From: an uncultured Eisenbergiella sp.
Lineage (GTDB): Bacteria; Bacillota; Clostridia; Lachnospirales; Lachnospiraceae
Assembly: GCA_947626725.1 (NCBI GenBank)
Contig: CANQTI010000003.1
Location: forward strand, 1-33,721
DNA length: 33,721 nt
Direction of reading: 5' to 3'
The notes beneath the pieces were generated by a model that saw only the letters and a list, made by a program, of their open reading frames with translations, did no database searches and was not told the origin of the DNA. Every line of letters begins with the position of its first letter. Positions within the stretch are counted from its first letter, which is position 1. The position numbers and the translations under genes were made by a program. Below, piece by piece: positions 15,761-24,731 of the stretch.

Positions 15761-17215
15761 TTACGAATTCTTCTCCCCGCTCTCCAGCCAGAAACAAAAG
15801 GTCCTCTGTTCCTTAAAATGCACATAGGCTACTGTCTGACTGCGAACGGGAAGAAACGCGAACACTTTCTGTCCGGTTATGAGAAGCTGATAGACCTCCT
15901 CGTATACCTGATCGCTGGCGCACTGAAACATCACCGTCTGCTTTCCCTGTACCGCAGCCTGCGAGAAGAGTGCCGCAAGCACAGCTTCATCGGCGCTCTC
16001 CAGGTACAGCCCCTCCCGGCGGTAATACTGATCCGCCACCGCGCTGCATACCGGGAGCGTCTGACCCGCGGCCAGCTCGTGCGTCCGTTCCAGCTGCTCC
16101 GTCGTCACGCAGAAATAATCATAATTCACAGCCGGAAAGACCCCTGCGCTGAGCGCACTCCCCTCCGTTCGCCGATAGGAAGCATCCCCCCAGGTCGGGT
16201 CCACATAATACCATTCTCCGTCCAGCATCAACAGATCCCAGGCATGTCCCTGTCCTTTGATCCTGCCGGTTACCAGCAGCGCCGGAATCCCCAGCCTCTG
16301 ACACAGATACTGCAGCGTTTTGGCATACCCCTGGCAAACGGACTTTCCGCCGAGCAGGACAGAGCATATATTTTGGCTGTCCGGACTTTCCAGCTCATAT
16401 TCCGTGCGCACGATCAGAGACTCATACAGATATTTTACCCTTCCGTAATCGTCAACCGCCGTCCCGGCCCCGGACAGCCAGTCGTCTGCCGCGCTTTCCA
16501 GCATCATGCGCCTATTTTCAATCTGCGCAGGGTCCATGGTATAGGAGCCCCTGAACGCTATCCGGATGAGTTCCCCGGCCAGCGTATAAGTGGTACATTC
16601 ATATCCGTCCACATAAAAAATCTCCGGATGATCCGCCATCACCCGGTCAAACATCCGCTCCACCTGCGCAGTATCCACAGCAGACAGCCTCGTGCCCTCA
16701 TCCAGCCTCAGAAGGGAACACAGGATCTCCAGATACAGCCGTTTGTCCTCCTGCTGCGTGAGCAGCGAATAGTTATAATAAAAACGGCCCTCCAGGAGCA
16801 TCTGTTCCAATTCGTCCAGGTTCTCCGTCGGCATCTTTTGCTCTATCGCTGCCTCAGCATGCTGCTCCCGCTCCGTCCCCCCGGAAGACTCCTGCTTCTG
16901 GCCCGTCCCTTCCAAAACCGGACTTTCTCCGGCCCCGGAAGCCGTTTCCGCCTCGCCTGCGGTCTCCGGCTGATTCGCTCCTTCCGCGTCCGCCTCCGAA
17001 AAATCCGCTTCCGCATTTCCCGCTTCGAAAAAGCCTTCTTCCGGCAGGAAACCGCCCGGAGCCTTATTCGGCTCCGTTTCCGTCCACAGGCTGTCCGCCG
17101 TCCTGCCGTCCCCCTCGTCCGCATCCCGCACATTCCCTGTCAGCCGGCCGCAGCCGGCTGACGCCAGGAAAACACACAGGCCAAATATGCCCCAACAACG
17201 TACCCCTTTCCCCAT
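15761..17215 (-). CDS. Transglutaminase-like lipoprotein
   Basis: The product is 484 residues. The N-terminus has a basic start, a hydrophobic stretch and Cys22 in ASAGC, which fits a lipoprotein signal, though Ser at position -3 is not the commonest residue. Residues 30-130 are a low-complexity acidic linker rich in Glu, Ala and Gly, likely spanning the wall. The transglutaminase/protease-like core has a Cys-His-Asp triad: Cys294 (KSVCQGYA), His324 (GQGHAWD) and Asp339 (YYVDPTWGD). Such surface proteins probably cleave or crosslink peptides, but the substrate is unknown. About 140 residues follow the core without a recognised domain. It lies between prfC and asp23. Confidence 0.8.
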   Translation of the reverse strand: MGKGVRCWGIFGLCVFLASAGCGRLTGNVRDADEGDGRTADSLWTETEPNKAPGGFLPEEGFFEAGNAEADFSEADAEGANQPETAGEAETASGAGESPVLEGTGQKQESSGGTEREQHAEAAIEQKMPTENLDELEQMLLEGRFYYNYSLLTQQEDKRLYLEILCSLLRLDEGTRLSAVDTAQVERMFDRVMADHPEIFYVDGYECTTYTLAGELIRIAFRGSYTMDPAQIENRRMMLESAADDWLSGAGTAVDDYGRVKYLYESLIVRTEYELESPDSQNICSVLLGGKSVCQGYAKTLQYLCQRLGIPALLVTGRIKGQGHAWDLLMLDGEWYYVDPTWGDASYRRTEGSALSAGVFPAVNYDYFCVTTEQLERTHELAAGQTLPVCSAVADQYYRREGLYLESADEAVLAALFSQAAVQGKQTVMFQCASDQVYEEVYQLLITGQKVFAFLPVRSQTVAYVHFKEQRTFCFWLESGEKNS

Positions 17216-17289
17216 ATTCCCCTATTCCTTCCAGCGCCCTTCGCCCCGGAATACAGGCGCTAAGCGGCACCGATCTGACCGGTCTGCCT

Positions 17290-18887
17290 TCAGCCGCGCC
17301 CGAACTCGGAAAGCACCAGTCCCTTATTGCGCTCCAGCACCATGCCCACGCTCCAGGGATTGACAAACAAAAGCAGCGGATCGCCCTTCAAATCCCGAAC
17401 CTTTTTCATATCTGAGGTTCCCACCAGCTTGGTCAGGTCCACCTCTTCCTTGTTCTCGATCCACCGAATGTGTTCATAGGGCAGCGGTTCCAGCCGAATG
17501 TCCACATTGTACTCATTCTCCAGCCGGAATTTCAGCACGTCGAACTGCAGCACACCCACCACGCCGACAATGATCTCCTCCATGCCCGTATTGAACTCCT
17601 GGAAGATCTGAATGGCGCCCTCCTGCGCGATCTGGCTGATCCCCTTGACGAACTGCTTCCGTTTCATCGTATCCATCTGCCGCACCCTGGCAAAATGCTC
17701 CGGCGCAAAGGTCGGGATCCCCTCATAGGCGAAATTGTCCTTCGGCATGCAAAGCGTATCTCCGATCGAAAAGATTCCCGGATCGAATACGCCGATGATA
17801 TCTCCCGCATACGCTTCTGACAAAATCCTGCGGTCGTTGGCCATGAGCTGCTGCGGCTGAGACAGGCGCATGACACGGTTCCCCTGTACGTGCCGCACCT
17901 CCATATCAGCATCAAACCTGCCGGAACAGATCCGCATAAAAGCGACCCTGTCCCTGTGCGCTTTATTCATGTTGGCCTGTATTTTAAACACAAAAGCGGA
18001 AAAGGGCGCTTCCACCGGATCCACCATCCCGGCATCCGACTTTCTGGCCAATGGCGTCGTCGTCATCTGCAGAAAATGCTTCAGGAAATCCTCCACGCCG
18101 AAGTTGGTCAGGGCAGAGCCGAAAAACACGGGGGTAAGAACGCCGCGGCGCACCTGCTCCAGGTCAAATTCGGCGCTGGCCCCGTCCAGAAGTTCGATTT
18201 CTTCAACCAGCTTCTCCTTCAGGTTCTCGCCGACAAAACCGGTGAGCCTGTCCAGCTCCGAAAGCGGGATTTCCTGCGTTTCCCCTTCCTTTGTCCCCTT
18301 TTCCGTATCGGTATAAGTGATCACACACTGCTTCTGTCTGTCATATACCCCTTTAAAGCTCTTTCCGGAACCGATGGGCCAGTTCATCGGACAGGTCGCG
18401 ATGCCGAGCTCCTTCTCGATCTCATCCAGCAGCTCAAAGGTATCGTTCGCATCCCGGTCCATCTTGTTGATGAAGGTAAAGATCGGTATCCGGCGCATCA
18501 CGCATACTTTGAACAGCTTGCGGGTCTGCGCCTCCACGCCTTTGCCGCCGTCAATGACCATGACGGCCGAATCCGCGGCCATCAGTGTCCTGTAGGTATT
18601 CCCCTTCCCGCGTCCTGATGCCCCGGCGTGTCCAGAATATTGATACAGTATCCGTTATATTCAAACTGCAGCACAGAGGAGGTGACGGAAATCCCCCTCT
18701 GCTTCTCAATCTCCATCCAGTCAGACACCGCATGTCTGGCGGTCGCTTTTCCCTTTACTGACCCGGCCAAATTGATCGCCCCTCCGTAGAGCAGAAGCTT
18801 CTCCGTCAGAGTGGTCTTGCCCGCATCCGGGTGCGAAATAATGGCGAACGTTCTTCTCCTGTTTATTTCCTCTTTTAAGCTGCCCAA
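17290..18887 (-). pseudogene. prfC: Peptide chain release factor 3, reading frame disrupted
   Basis: Two adjoining frames encode one RF3. The first (18887 to 18582) starts at TTG after GGAGG and carries the P-loop HPDAGKTT (19-26) and DTPGHQD (86-92). The second (from the ATG at 18582 to 17290) carries MAADSAVMVIDGGKG, the NKMD guanine motif and all C-terminal domains. Joined length is about 532 codons, the RF3 norm. After HQD the family has FSEDTYRTL; here 14 bases (18598-18611) stand where 12 are expected, and the first frame runs into TGA. Stop and restart overlap as TGATG with AGGA just upstream, so coupled translation of two halves is possible. RF3 is a GTPase that recycles RF1 and RF2. 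Sequencing error, true pseudogene and frameshifting all remain open. Confidence 0.85.
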
Positions 18888-18971
18888 TGTCTCATCCTCC
18901 AGATTTTCGCCGCGCCGCCGGCATTTCCCGCTTTCCGTTCCATGTCCGGCCCAAACCGCGCGGCCTTTCCC

Positions 18972-19000
18972 ATTTTGCCAGTCTTTTCGCGTTCTGTCAA
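18972..19000 (-). promoter_or_regulatory. Promoter of prfC
   Basis: On the minus strand, a perfect TTGACA (18995-19000) lies 17 bp from CAAAAT (18972-18977). It sits in the 132-bp gap after deoB. A strong promoter kept in front of a frame-disrupted gene suggests the gene is still expressed or was broken recently. Confidence 0.6.
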
Positions 19001-19019
19001 CAACTTCAGAAAAGACCGG

Positions 19020-20183
19020 TCACGTCGGAGGAAGCAGCATGGACGTGCCCGCAAAGCACGGCCGGATTCCGAACAGATCCAACACCGTGGCAGCGATATC
19101 CGCAAAGCTGTCCCGGGTCCCCAGATTCGCCGGCTCCACCCCAGGCCCCGCCATCAGAAACGGCGTGTATTCCCTCGTATGGTCCGTCGTCTGCCGGTAA
19201 GAAGGATCACAGCCATGGTCCGCCGTGATCATCAGGACATCTTCTTCCCGCAGCAGGGCGAGAAGCTCCGGCAGCTTCTCATCAAAGGCGGTGAGTGCCT
19301 TCGCATATCCGTCCACATCCCGCCTGTGTCCGTAGAGCATATCGTAATCCACCAGGTTCACAAAGCAAAGGCCGTCGAAATCCTTCCGCAAATATTCCAG
19401 CGTCCTTTCGATCCCGTCCGCATTGCCCGCGGTGGTCACATATTCCGTGATCCCCTTCCCGGCGAAGATATCCCGTATCTTCCCAATGCCGATCACATCC
19501 TTTCCCGCCTCCGAAAGCTGATCCAGCATCGTGGTGCCCGGCGGCAGAAGAGAATAATCATGACGCCCGGACGTTCTGAAATAATGACCGCTCTCTCCGG
19601 CAAAGGGGCGCGCGATGACACGCCCGACGCCGTGCTCTCCCGTCAGAATCTTTCGCGCGATTTCACAGCTTCGATACAGCTCTTCCAGGGGCACCACATT
19701 CTCATGGGCCGCGATCTGAAAAACGCTGTCCGCCGAAGTATAGACGATATATTTGCCTGTCCGAACGTGTTCGTCACCGTAGTCCCGAATGACCTCCGTA
19801 CCGGAATAAGGCAGGTTGCACAGCACGCCCCGCCCGGTCTGTTCCGAAAAACGCCTCAGCACCTCTTCCGGGAAACCGTCCGGATAGGTGGGCAGCGGCC
19901 TGGGCGAATACAGGCCCGCGATCTCCCAGTGCCCTATGGTCGTATCTTTTCCCCGGGACGCCTCTTTCATGCGTGCGATCCGTCCCGTAAAACCAGTCTG
20001 CCGCGCGTGCCAGTCAACGCCGTCTATATGAAACAGTCCCATCCGTTCCAGATTGGGCAGATGAAAATACGGACTTGCGGATGCCGCCCTCAGCGTGTTG
20101 GTTCCCACATCCCCATATTCCGCCGAATCCGGCATCGCGCCGATTCCCACGCTGTCCAGCACGATCAAAAACACTCTTCTCAA
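19020..20183 (-). CDS. deoB: Phosphopentomutase
   Basis: The product is 387 residues. It interconverts ribose or deoxyribose 1- and 5-phosphates in nucleoside salvage. The alkaline phosphatase-fold metal sites are seen in LIVLDSVGIGAMPDSAEYGD, the phosphoacceptor region in KDTTIGHWEIAG, and the C-terminal metal ligands in ITADHGCDPSYRQTTDHTRE. The start is TTG at 20183, nine bases after AAGGAG; an in-frame ATG at 20204 lies upstream of that site and is less likely. Usual partners such as a nucleoside phosphorylase are not adjacent. Confidence 0.95.
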   Translation of the reverse strand: MRRVFLIVLDSVGIGAMPDSAEYGDVGTNTLRAASASPYFHLPNLERMGLFHIDGVDWHARQTGFTGRIARMKEASRGKDTTIGHWEIAGLYSPRPLPTYPDGFPEEVLRRFSEQTGRGVLCNLPYSGTEVIRDYGDEHVRTGKYIVYTSADSVFQIAAHENVVPLEELYRSCEIARKILTGEHGVGRVIARPFAGESGHYFRTSGRHDYSLLPPGTTMLDQLSEAGKDVIGIGKIRDIFAGKGITEYVTTAGNADGIERTLEYLRKDFDGLCFVNLVDYDMLYGHRRDVDGYAKALTAFDEKLPELLALLREEDVLMITADHGCDPSYRQTTDHTREYTPFLMAGPGVEPANLGTRDSFADIAATVLDLFGIRPCFAGTSMLLPPT

Positions 20184-20305
20184 ACCGCATATCTCCTTTC
20201 CCATACGGGAATTTCTTACGTGCAAAAGATCTTTTTCGCCAAAACGCTTCCCCGTCTGCCGGCTGTGCCCGCGCCGGCCGCCGAAGCTTTCCCGCTGCTT
20301 TAAAC

Positions 20306-20334
20306 AGTGTAACACATTCCTTTCGTTTTGGCAC
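20306..20334 (-). promoter_or_regulatory. Probable promoter of deoB
   Basis: On the minus strand, GTGCCA (20329-20334) and TACACT (20306-20311) are 17 bp apart, and the -10 box has an extended TG one base upstream. It gives a leader of about 115 bases. Confidence 0.45.
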
Positions 20335-20375
20335 GCCTTTTCTCAAACTGTTTGGACAGGGGCTGCCCCGTTTCT

Positions 20376-21134
20376 CTAATCCTCCAAAAACGGATTGATC
20401 ACAATATTCTCCGCGCTGATTCCGGTCTTCCTGGATACGATATCCTCAATCTGCGCACACTGCATATCCGTCAGCGTCGTATTCCCTACCACAACATCCG
20501 CCCAGTCATCGGTGATCGTTACCACCGCAGAGTCGAATCCTCTGGCCTCCAGCAGGATTTCAGCGGAAGACTCCCGTTCCGCCACGTCCGTCATGGCGAT
20601 CATATTGTCCACCGCCTCCTGCTTCTGGCCCTCACTGATGTTGGCGTTGTTGATGATTTCCAAAAGCGTCTCCTTATTGCGCGCCCTGGTCTGTTCCTTC
20701 AGCAGTCTGGCCCCTGAAAGGGAAGACATGGCACCCGAGCTCGTAAAGACAGCTTCCCCGGGCGTCTCCCCGTCCTGTACCTCAGCTTCCGGATTCATCA
20801 CCGTATCCCCCTCGGCCGCTTCCGCCTCCTCTTCATCCATATAATCCGAGACGACGGAAAGATTGGCCTGGTCCGCCACCTGCATATCCATATCCAGGAA
20901 ATTCTCCGCCGCTATGGCCTCCCCATCGTCCTCCAGCCCCGGGATCTCTTCCGCGATATCCTCATCCGACAGATCCAGCAGCGCCGTCATGTCCTCTTCT
21001 GCCAGCTGCGCGTCCGCGCTCACCATTTCCTCTTCGGAAATTTTCGTCCCCGCAAAATTCAGGTAGCCCGCCACAGCTATCATGATGGCGAGGGCTGTGA
21101 TCATGATCTGATTGCGTTTGAACACATTTTTCAA
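20376..21134 (-). CDS. spoIIIAH: Stage III sporulation protein AH
   Basis: The product is 252 residues, longer than the 218 of Bacillus. A short cytosolic N-terminus and one membrane segment (about 9-28) precede an acidic linker (30-125). A C-terminal YscJ/FliF-like ring-building domain (about 140-252) includes NNANISEGQKQEAVDNMIAM and the terminal ENIVINPFLED. In Bacillus it is on the mother-cell side and binds forespore SpoIIQ to form the intercellular channel. The start is TTG at 21134 with a GAGGGAG site. It is the last gene of the spoIIIA operon. Confidence 0.92.
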   Translation of the reverse strand: MKNVFKRNQIMITALAIMIAVAGYLNFAGTKISEEEMVSADAQLAEEDMTALLDLSDEDIAEEIPGLEDDGEAIAAENFLDMDMQVADQANLSVVSDYMDEEEAEAAEGDTVMNPEAEVQDGETPGEAVFTSSGAMSSLSGARLLKEQTRARNKETLLEIINNANISEGQKQEAVDNMIAMTDVAERESSAEILLEARGFDSAVVTITDDWADVVVGNTTLTDMQCAQIEDIVSRKTGISAENIVINPFLED

Positions 21135-21179
21135 TTTCTGCTCCCTCTGCTTTCCTCAGATTTCCGCTCTGAAAACCGT

Positions 21180-21800
21180 TCACTGCGATACGGTCCCCAT
21201 CTTTGCTACTTTTATCTTATGTGCCTCAACACCGAATAATGACTCGATCACATCGGTTATGTTCTTCTGTACCTCCCAGGAATCTCCGCCCTGGGCCAGC
21301 ACGGTCACGCCTTCCACCTGGGCCGCCAGAACTTTCTTCACATACGGATTCTTCACGCCGGAACCGTCTGACGCATAGACCGTATCCTCCTCCGCCGTTT
21401 CGGACAGGACGCTCCGGCTCCCGCCCGCCGCATCCGTTTCTTCTGTCTGTGAACGGACCGCCGGGACATCCTTCTCCACCACACACTCTTTGGAAGCGGC
21501 AAAGGTCAGCATCACCCGTACCTGCCCCACACCATCCATACGGGACAGAAAATCTTCCAGCCGCCTGGCCAGCGTCTCTTCCTGCATCTGCCATTGTGCA
21601 TCTTCTGACATCATTCTGTCCGTTTCACTGTCCGTTTGTTCGGACTTTTCCATTCGAGCAAAGGAAACGTCCGTCTGGTCTTCTGCATCTTTCTGTTTTT
21701 CGGGAAAAGCGATGACCATCAGAAGAATGCCCACCAGCGCAAGAATCATCATATTATCTTTCGTCATCCTCTGTCTGCACCAGTCCCGCAGTCTATTCAA
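21180..21800 (-). CDS. spoIIIAG: Stage III sporulation protein AG
   Basis: The product is 206 residues. One membrane segment lies at about 16-33, and the rest is extracytoplasmic. The YscJ/FliF-like domain includes RRLEDFLSRMDGVGQVRVML and ends with the ITDVIESLFGVEAHKIKVAK region. In Bacillus SpoIIIAG forms a large ring between mother cell and forespore. The start is TTG at 21800 with a GGAGG site. It overlaps the end of spoIIIAF by eight bases; the frame is open upstream to 21842 but without support. Confidence 0.9.
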   Translation of the reverse strand: MNRLRDWCRQRMTKDNMMILALVGILLMVIAFPEKQKDAEDQTDVSFARMEKSEQTDSETDRMMSEDAQWQMQEETLARRLEDFLSRMDGVGQVRVMLTFAASKECVVEKDVPAVRSQTEETDAAGGSRSVLSETAEEDTVYASDGSGVKNPYVKKVLAAQVEGVTVLAQGGDSWEVQKNITDVIESLFGVEAHKIKVAKMGTVSQ

Positions 21801-22467
21801 GCTCCACCACCTCCAAATCGCCTTCCCGCAGTCCCAGCGCATCCGAGAAGGCAGAAATCAAATCCTTCCTTAACGCGCCGCGCAGCCCGGCGGTATCCGT
21901 CTGCGTCACAGAAAAGGGGGCTTTTATTTCTCCCGGTTTTTCTCCGGTTTCCACCTTCACCGCTGCCACTTTCACGGGCAAAATTCCCGAGTCAGAGCCT
22001 TCTTTGGACAAATCCCCTTGTTTTCCGACGCCGATCACCAGCCTGCCACCGGATAAGCGTACATCGAGCACCGAAACGCCTGCCTGCGCGGCGGGTCGGG
22101 AAAGCAGCTGTTCTATCGACTGAAGCAGACCGCGTTCGGCCATGCTCTCCTCTTCCCGCTCCATTTTCGCCGTCCGTTCCTGAAAATCCCCATTTTGATC
22201 CATCCGTCCGTTCTCCCTCTCCAATGCCGTGTCGGCCGTCTTCTCCCATTCCGGCATCTGAAGGGGAAAAAGAGCCCCGTTTTCTTCGCCGGACCAAGAC
22301 AGCTCCTGCACATCCAGGAAAAGGGACCCCACCTTCGCCAACACCACAATTCCGGCGATCAGTTTCCCGTATTTTTCATACTTTTTCCCTGGCAGAAAAT
22401 ATACAATGATCTGCGCCGCCAGCATGAACAGCGCCAGCTCCCGCAGACAGGAAAGCGCCCGTTCCAT
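21793..22467 (-). CDS. spoIIIAF: Stage III sporulation protein AF
   Basis: The product is 224 residues. Two N-terminal membrane segments (about 11-27 and 36-53) flank the short cytosolic GKKYEKYGKLIAG loop that is diagnostic of SpoIIIAF. The extracytoplasmic domain ends with a Lys- and Asp-containing region (ISAFSDALGLREGDLEVVEL). In Bacillus it forms a ring-like part of the SpoIIIA complex. The ribosome binding site is GGGGAGGTG, and the start lies seven bases after the spoIIIAE stop. Confidence 0.9.
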   Translation of the reverse strand: MERALSCLRELALFMLAAQIIVYFLPGKKYEKYGKLIAGIVVLAKVGSLFLDVQELSWSGEENGALFPLQMPEWEKTADTALERENGRMDQNGDFQERTAKMEREEESMAERGLLQSIEQLLSRPAAQAGVSVLDVRLSGGRLVIGVGKQGDLSKEGSDSGILPVKVAAVKVETGEKPGEIKAPFSVTQTDTAGLRGALRKDLISAFSDALGLREGDLEVVELE

Positions 22468-22474
22468 CCCGTTC

Positions 22475-23521
22475 TCACCTCCCCGCCATGCAGGTCATGA
22501 CGGCCGCCAGGATGACAAAACAGGCCACGCCTGTCCCAGCCAGCCGCAGCGCCAGGAATACCACGTCCGCCGCCCGGTTCACACAGCCAAAAATCCGCTT
22601 ATCCGCCACGATCCCGATGAGCGCGCCGCCGCATTTCAGCACCATTCCGTAGAGAAACAGCTTCAGGAGCGGAACGGCGGCGAGCAGAAAAATTCCCAAA
22701 AGCACAAAAACGCCCAGACTGTTTTTCAGCAGCACCGCAGAGCCGAGCACCAGCTCTGCCGTCCCTTCCGCCAGACTTCCCAGCGCCGGAATGGCAGCCA
22801 CGGCCTTTTGAAGCGCGCCGCGCTTCAGTCCATCCAGCGCCGGCGCCACCATAGACTGCAGAATCCCCAGCCCGGCTACGACCGTCATGACCAGTCCAAA
22901 GGCCCACTTCAGCCCTTTTTCCAGCAGCTCCGTCAGGGGCGTCAGTTTCCCGTCCTCCCAGATTCCGTTCATCAAAAGCAGCAGCATCACCGCAGACAGA
23001 GCGGGCAGACAGACCCGGGAAAGAAACGCTTCGGCCAGATAGATGGTCAGAACCGCCAGCTCATAATATCCCGACGCAGTGACGCTTCCCGCCGCCGGGA
23101 CCACGGACAGGCAAAAGGCCGGAAAAACAAGTCCGGAGAACTGCGTGAGAAAGGACAGCAGTTCCTTCGCAATTTGACAGCACTGTGAAAACACCTTCAG
23201 CAGAACCGTCATGAGCATGAGGAAGAACACATAGTGCGCGATTCCGGCAATCTGATGATTTTCGAAGCTTTCCACAAAGACGGAAACCAGCACGGAAAGC
23301 AGCCCCACCAGAAGAACAAAGGCGAACAGCCCTCTCAGCCCTTCCGCCTGCGCCTGGATCCCGCGCAGAATGGCCCTTAAGACCGCATCCAGGGCGCCCT
23401 TCACATCTCCTCCCAGAATCTGCTCAAAAATGTTCCCCGGATTCCAGGACAGATCCGGGAAAAGCCTTTCCAGCTCCGAAAGCACCTCTTCCATTTCCAG
23501 CTGCTCCAGATAATGTTCCAT
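22475..23521 (-). CDS. spoIIIAE: Stage III sporulation protein AE
   Basis: The product is 348 residues, a polytopic membrane protein with about seven hydrophobic segments after residue 60. Family features include LSWNPGNIFEQILGGDVKGA near the N-terminus and the VAAIPALGSLAEGTAELVLG stretch. Bacillus SpoIIIAE is about 399 residues and has a cleavable signal peptide. This protein begins directly with a soluble segment and shows none. The ATG at 23521 is preferred because GGGGTG lies six bases upstream; a GTG at 23530 would overlap the spoIIIAD stop. Confidence 0.9.
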   Translation of the reverse strand: MEHYLEQLEMEEVLSELERLFPDLSWNPGNIFEQILGGDVKGALDAVLRAILRGIQAQAEGLRGLFAFVLLVGLLSVLVSVFVESFENHQIAGIAHYVFFLMLMTVLLKVFSQCCQIAKELLSFLTQFSGLVFPAFCLSVVPAAGSVTASGYYELAVLTIYLAEAFLSRVCLPALSAVMLLLLMNGIWEDGKLTPLTELLEKGLKWAFGLVMTVVAGLGILQSMVAPALDGLKRGALQKAVAAIPALGSLAEGTAELVLGSAVLLKNSLGVFVLLGIFLLAAVPLLKLFLYGMVLKCGGALIGIVADKRIFGCVNRAADVVFLALRLAGTGVACFVILAAVMTCMAGR

Positions 23522-23526
23522 CCCTT

Positions 23527-23913
23527 TCACCCCGCAAAACCGGCCACGGTCTTAGCCAGCGCGAGAATCACAGGCATTCCCGCGAAGAGGACCGCCATCT
23601 TGCCGAACAGTTCCATCTGTGCGGCCACCGCTGAAAAACCGCTGTCCCGGCAGACACCCGCCACGAACTCGCACACCCATGTGATGCCCGCTACCTTGAA
23701 CAGCAGGACAAAATACTGTCTGCCGGAAGCGACAAACGCAAAAATTTCTCCCATCTGTTCTTTTACCTGTCCCATGTACGCCAGCGTACAGGAAAAAATC
23801 AGCAGGCAGACTGCCAGTCCCACATACAGGCTGTACTCCTGCTTCTGATTTCTGAACTGAATCCCCAGAGCGATGCCGGCCACCGCCAGCATCCCGATCC
23901 TGACAAATTCCAT
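23527..23913 (-). CDS. spoIIIAD: Stage III sporulation protein AD
   Basis: The product is 128 residues with four predicted membrane segments, like Bacillus SpoIIIAD (133). It starts MEFVRIGMLAVAGIALGIQF and has KQEYSLYVGLAVCLLIF and CEFVAGVCRDSGFSAVA, conserved in the family. The ATG at 23913 has GAGGCGG four bases upstream; a GTG at 23931 overlapping the spoIIIAC stop is less likely. SpoIIIAC and AD may act as an export apparatus-like membrane core. Confidence 0.92.
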   Translation of the reverse strand: MEFVRIGMLAVAGIALGIQFRNQKQEYSLYVGLAVCLLIFSCTLAYMGQVKEQMGEIFAFVASGRQYFVLLFKVAGITWVCEFVAGVCRDSGFSAVAAQMELFGKMAVLFAGMPVILALAKTVAGFAG

Positions 23914-23927
23914 ATATCCGCCTCTTT

Positions 23928-24122
23928 TCACAGGGAAAACAGCGTCTGAATCGATACGAACAGATCATATATGTAGGGAACTACCCAGCTCAGGACCAGG
24001 ATCAGGGCCGCCAGCGAGAGCAAAAACGCATGCTCCTCTCTTCCGCTGTGCTTCAGCACCTGACTTAAGATCGTCACCAGGATCCCAACCGCCGCTATTT
24101 TAAAGATCAGACCGACTTCCAT
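23928..24122 (-). CDS. spoIIIAC: Stage III sporulation protein AC
   Basis: The product is 64 residues with two membrane segments (about 5-22 and 31-55). The sequence MEVGLIFKIAAVGILVTILS followed by QVLKHSGREEHAFLLSLAAL is a near-textbook SpoIIIAC. It lies 84 bp after spoIIIAB; that gap holds no gene. Confidence 0.95.
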   Translation of the reverse strand: MEVGLIFKIAAVGILVTILSQVLKHSGREEHAFLLSLAALILVLSWVVPYIYDLFVSIQTLFSL

Positions 24123-24206
24123 CGCTTACCTGTGCCTTTCCTGATTCCGAGAAGTTTCTGCGCCGCTTTTTTCCCGCCGCAGGGATCTTTTGCTCCATCC
24201 ATCCGC

Positions 24207-24731
24207 TTACAGAAGCAGCAGTCCCGCCAGTATGCCCCCTGCCAGACAGACCGCCATCGTCATCCGGTTTTCCTCCGCTTCCTTTTTCCGGGCGGCCTCC
24301 TTTTCCCGATCCATCGCGCCGGCAAAGGCCTCCACCGCTGTTCTTTGCCGCTGCGCATCCGGGAAATCGACCGTCTCCGGGAAGGACAGCACAAGCTCCT
24401 TCTCCTCCCGCCGCAGCAGGCTTCTCTCCATATATGCGCTCATTTTCTCCCGCCATAATTCCGTCAGCCCGCCGCCGTTTCTAAGTTCCCGTCCAATCGC
24501 TTCCAGGGTCCCTCCCAGCGAAAAATCCCCGCTCCTTTTCATTTTTTCGCCGAGCTCTTCCAGGATTTCCGATATACCGGTCCGACTGTAGGAAACTTCT
24601 CCGGCAATCCGGCCGAACATCTGTCCCAACCGGGCGAGCTGAGCAATCCGCGCCTTTCGGTCCAGGCAGATGCGCATCCCCGTCCCCGCCGTTCCGGCTG
24701 CCACAAAACACAGACCTATCCATTTCAGCAT
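24207..24731 (-). CDS. spoIIIAB: Stage III sporulation protein AB
   Basis: The product is 174 residues. Membrane segments at the N-terminus (about 4-18) and extreme C-terminus (157-174) enclose a helical domain resembling GspF, the type II secretion platform. Features include ARLGQMFGRIAGEVSYSRT and the terminal GGILAGLLLL. The ribosome binding site GGAGGGAGG lies within the end of spoIIIAA, which it overlaps by seven bases. Confidence 0.92.
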   Translation of the reverse strand: MLKWIGLCFVAAGTAGTGMRICLDRKARIAQLARLGQMFGRIAGEVSYSRTGISEILEELGEKMKRSGDFSLGGTLEAIGRELRNGGGLTELWREKMSAYMERSLLRREEKELVLSFPETVDFPDAQRQRTAVEAFAGAMDREKEAARKKEAEENRMTMAVCLAGGILAGLLLL

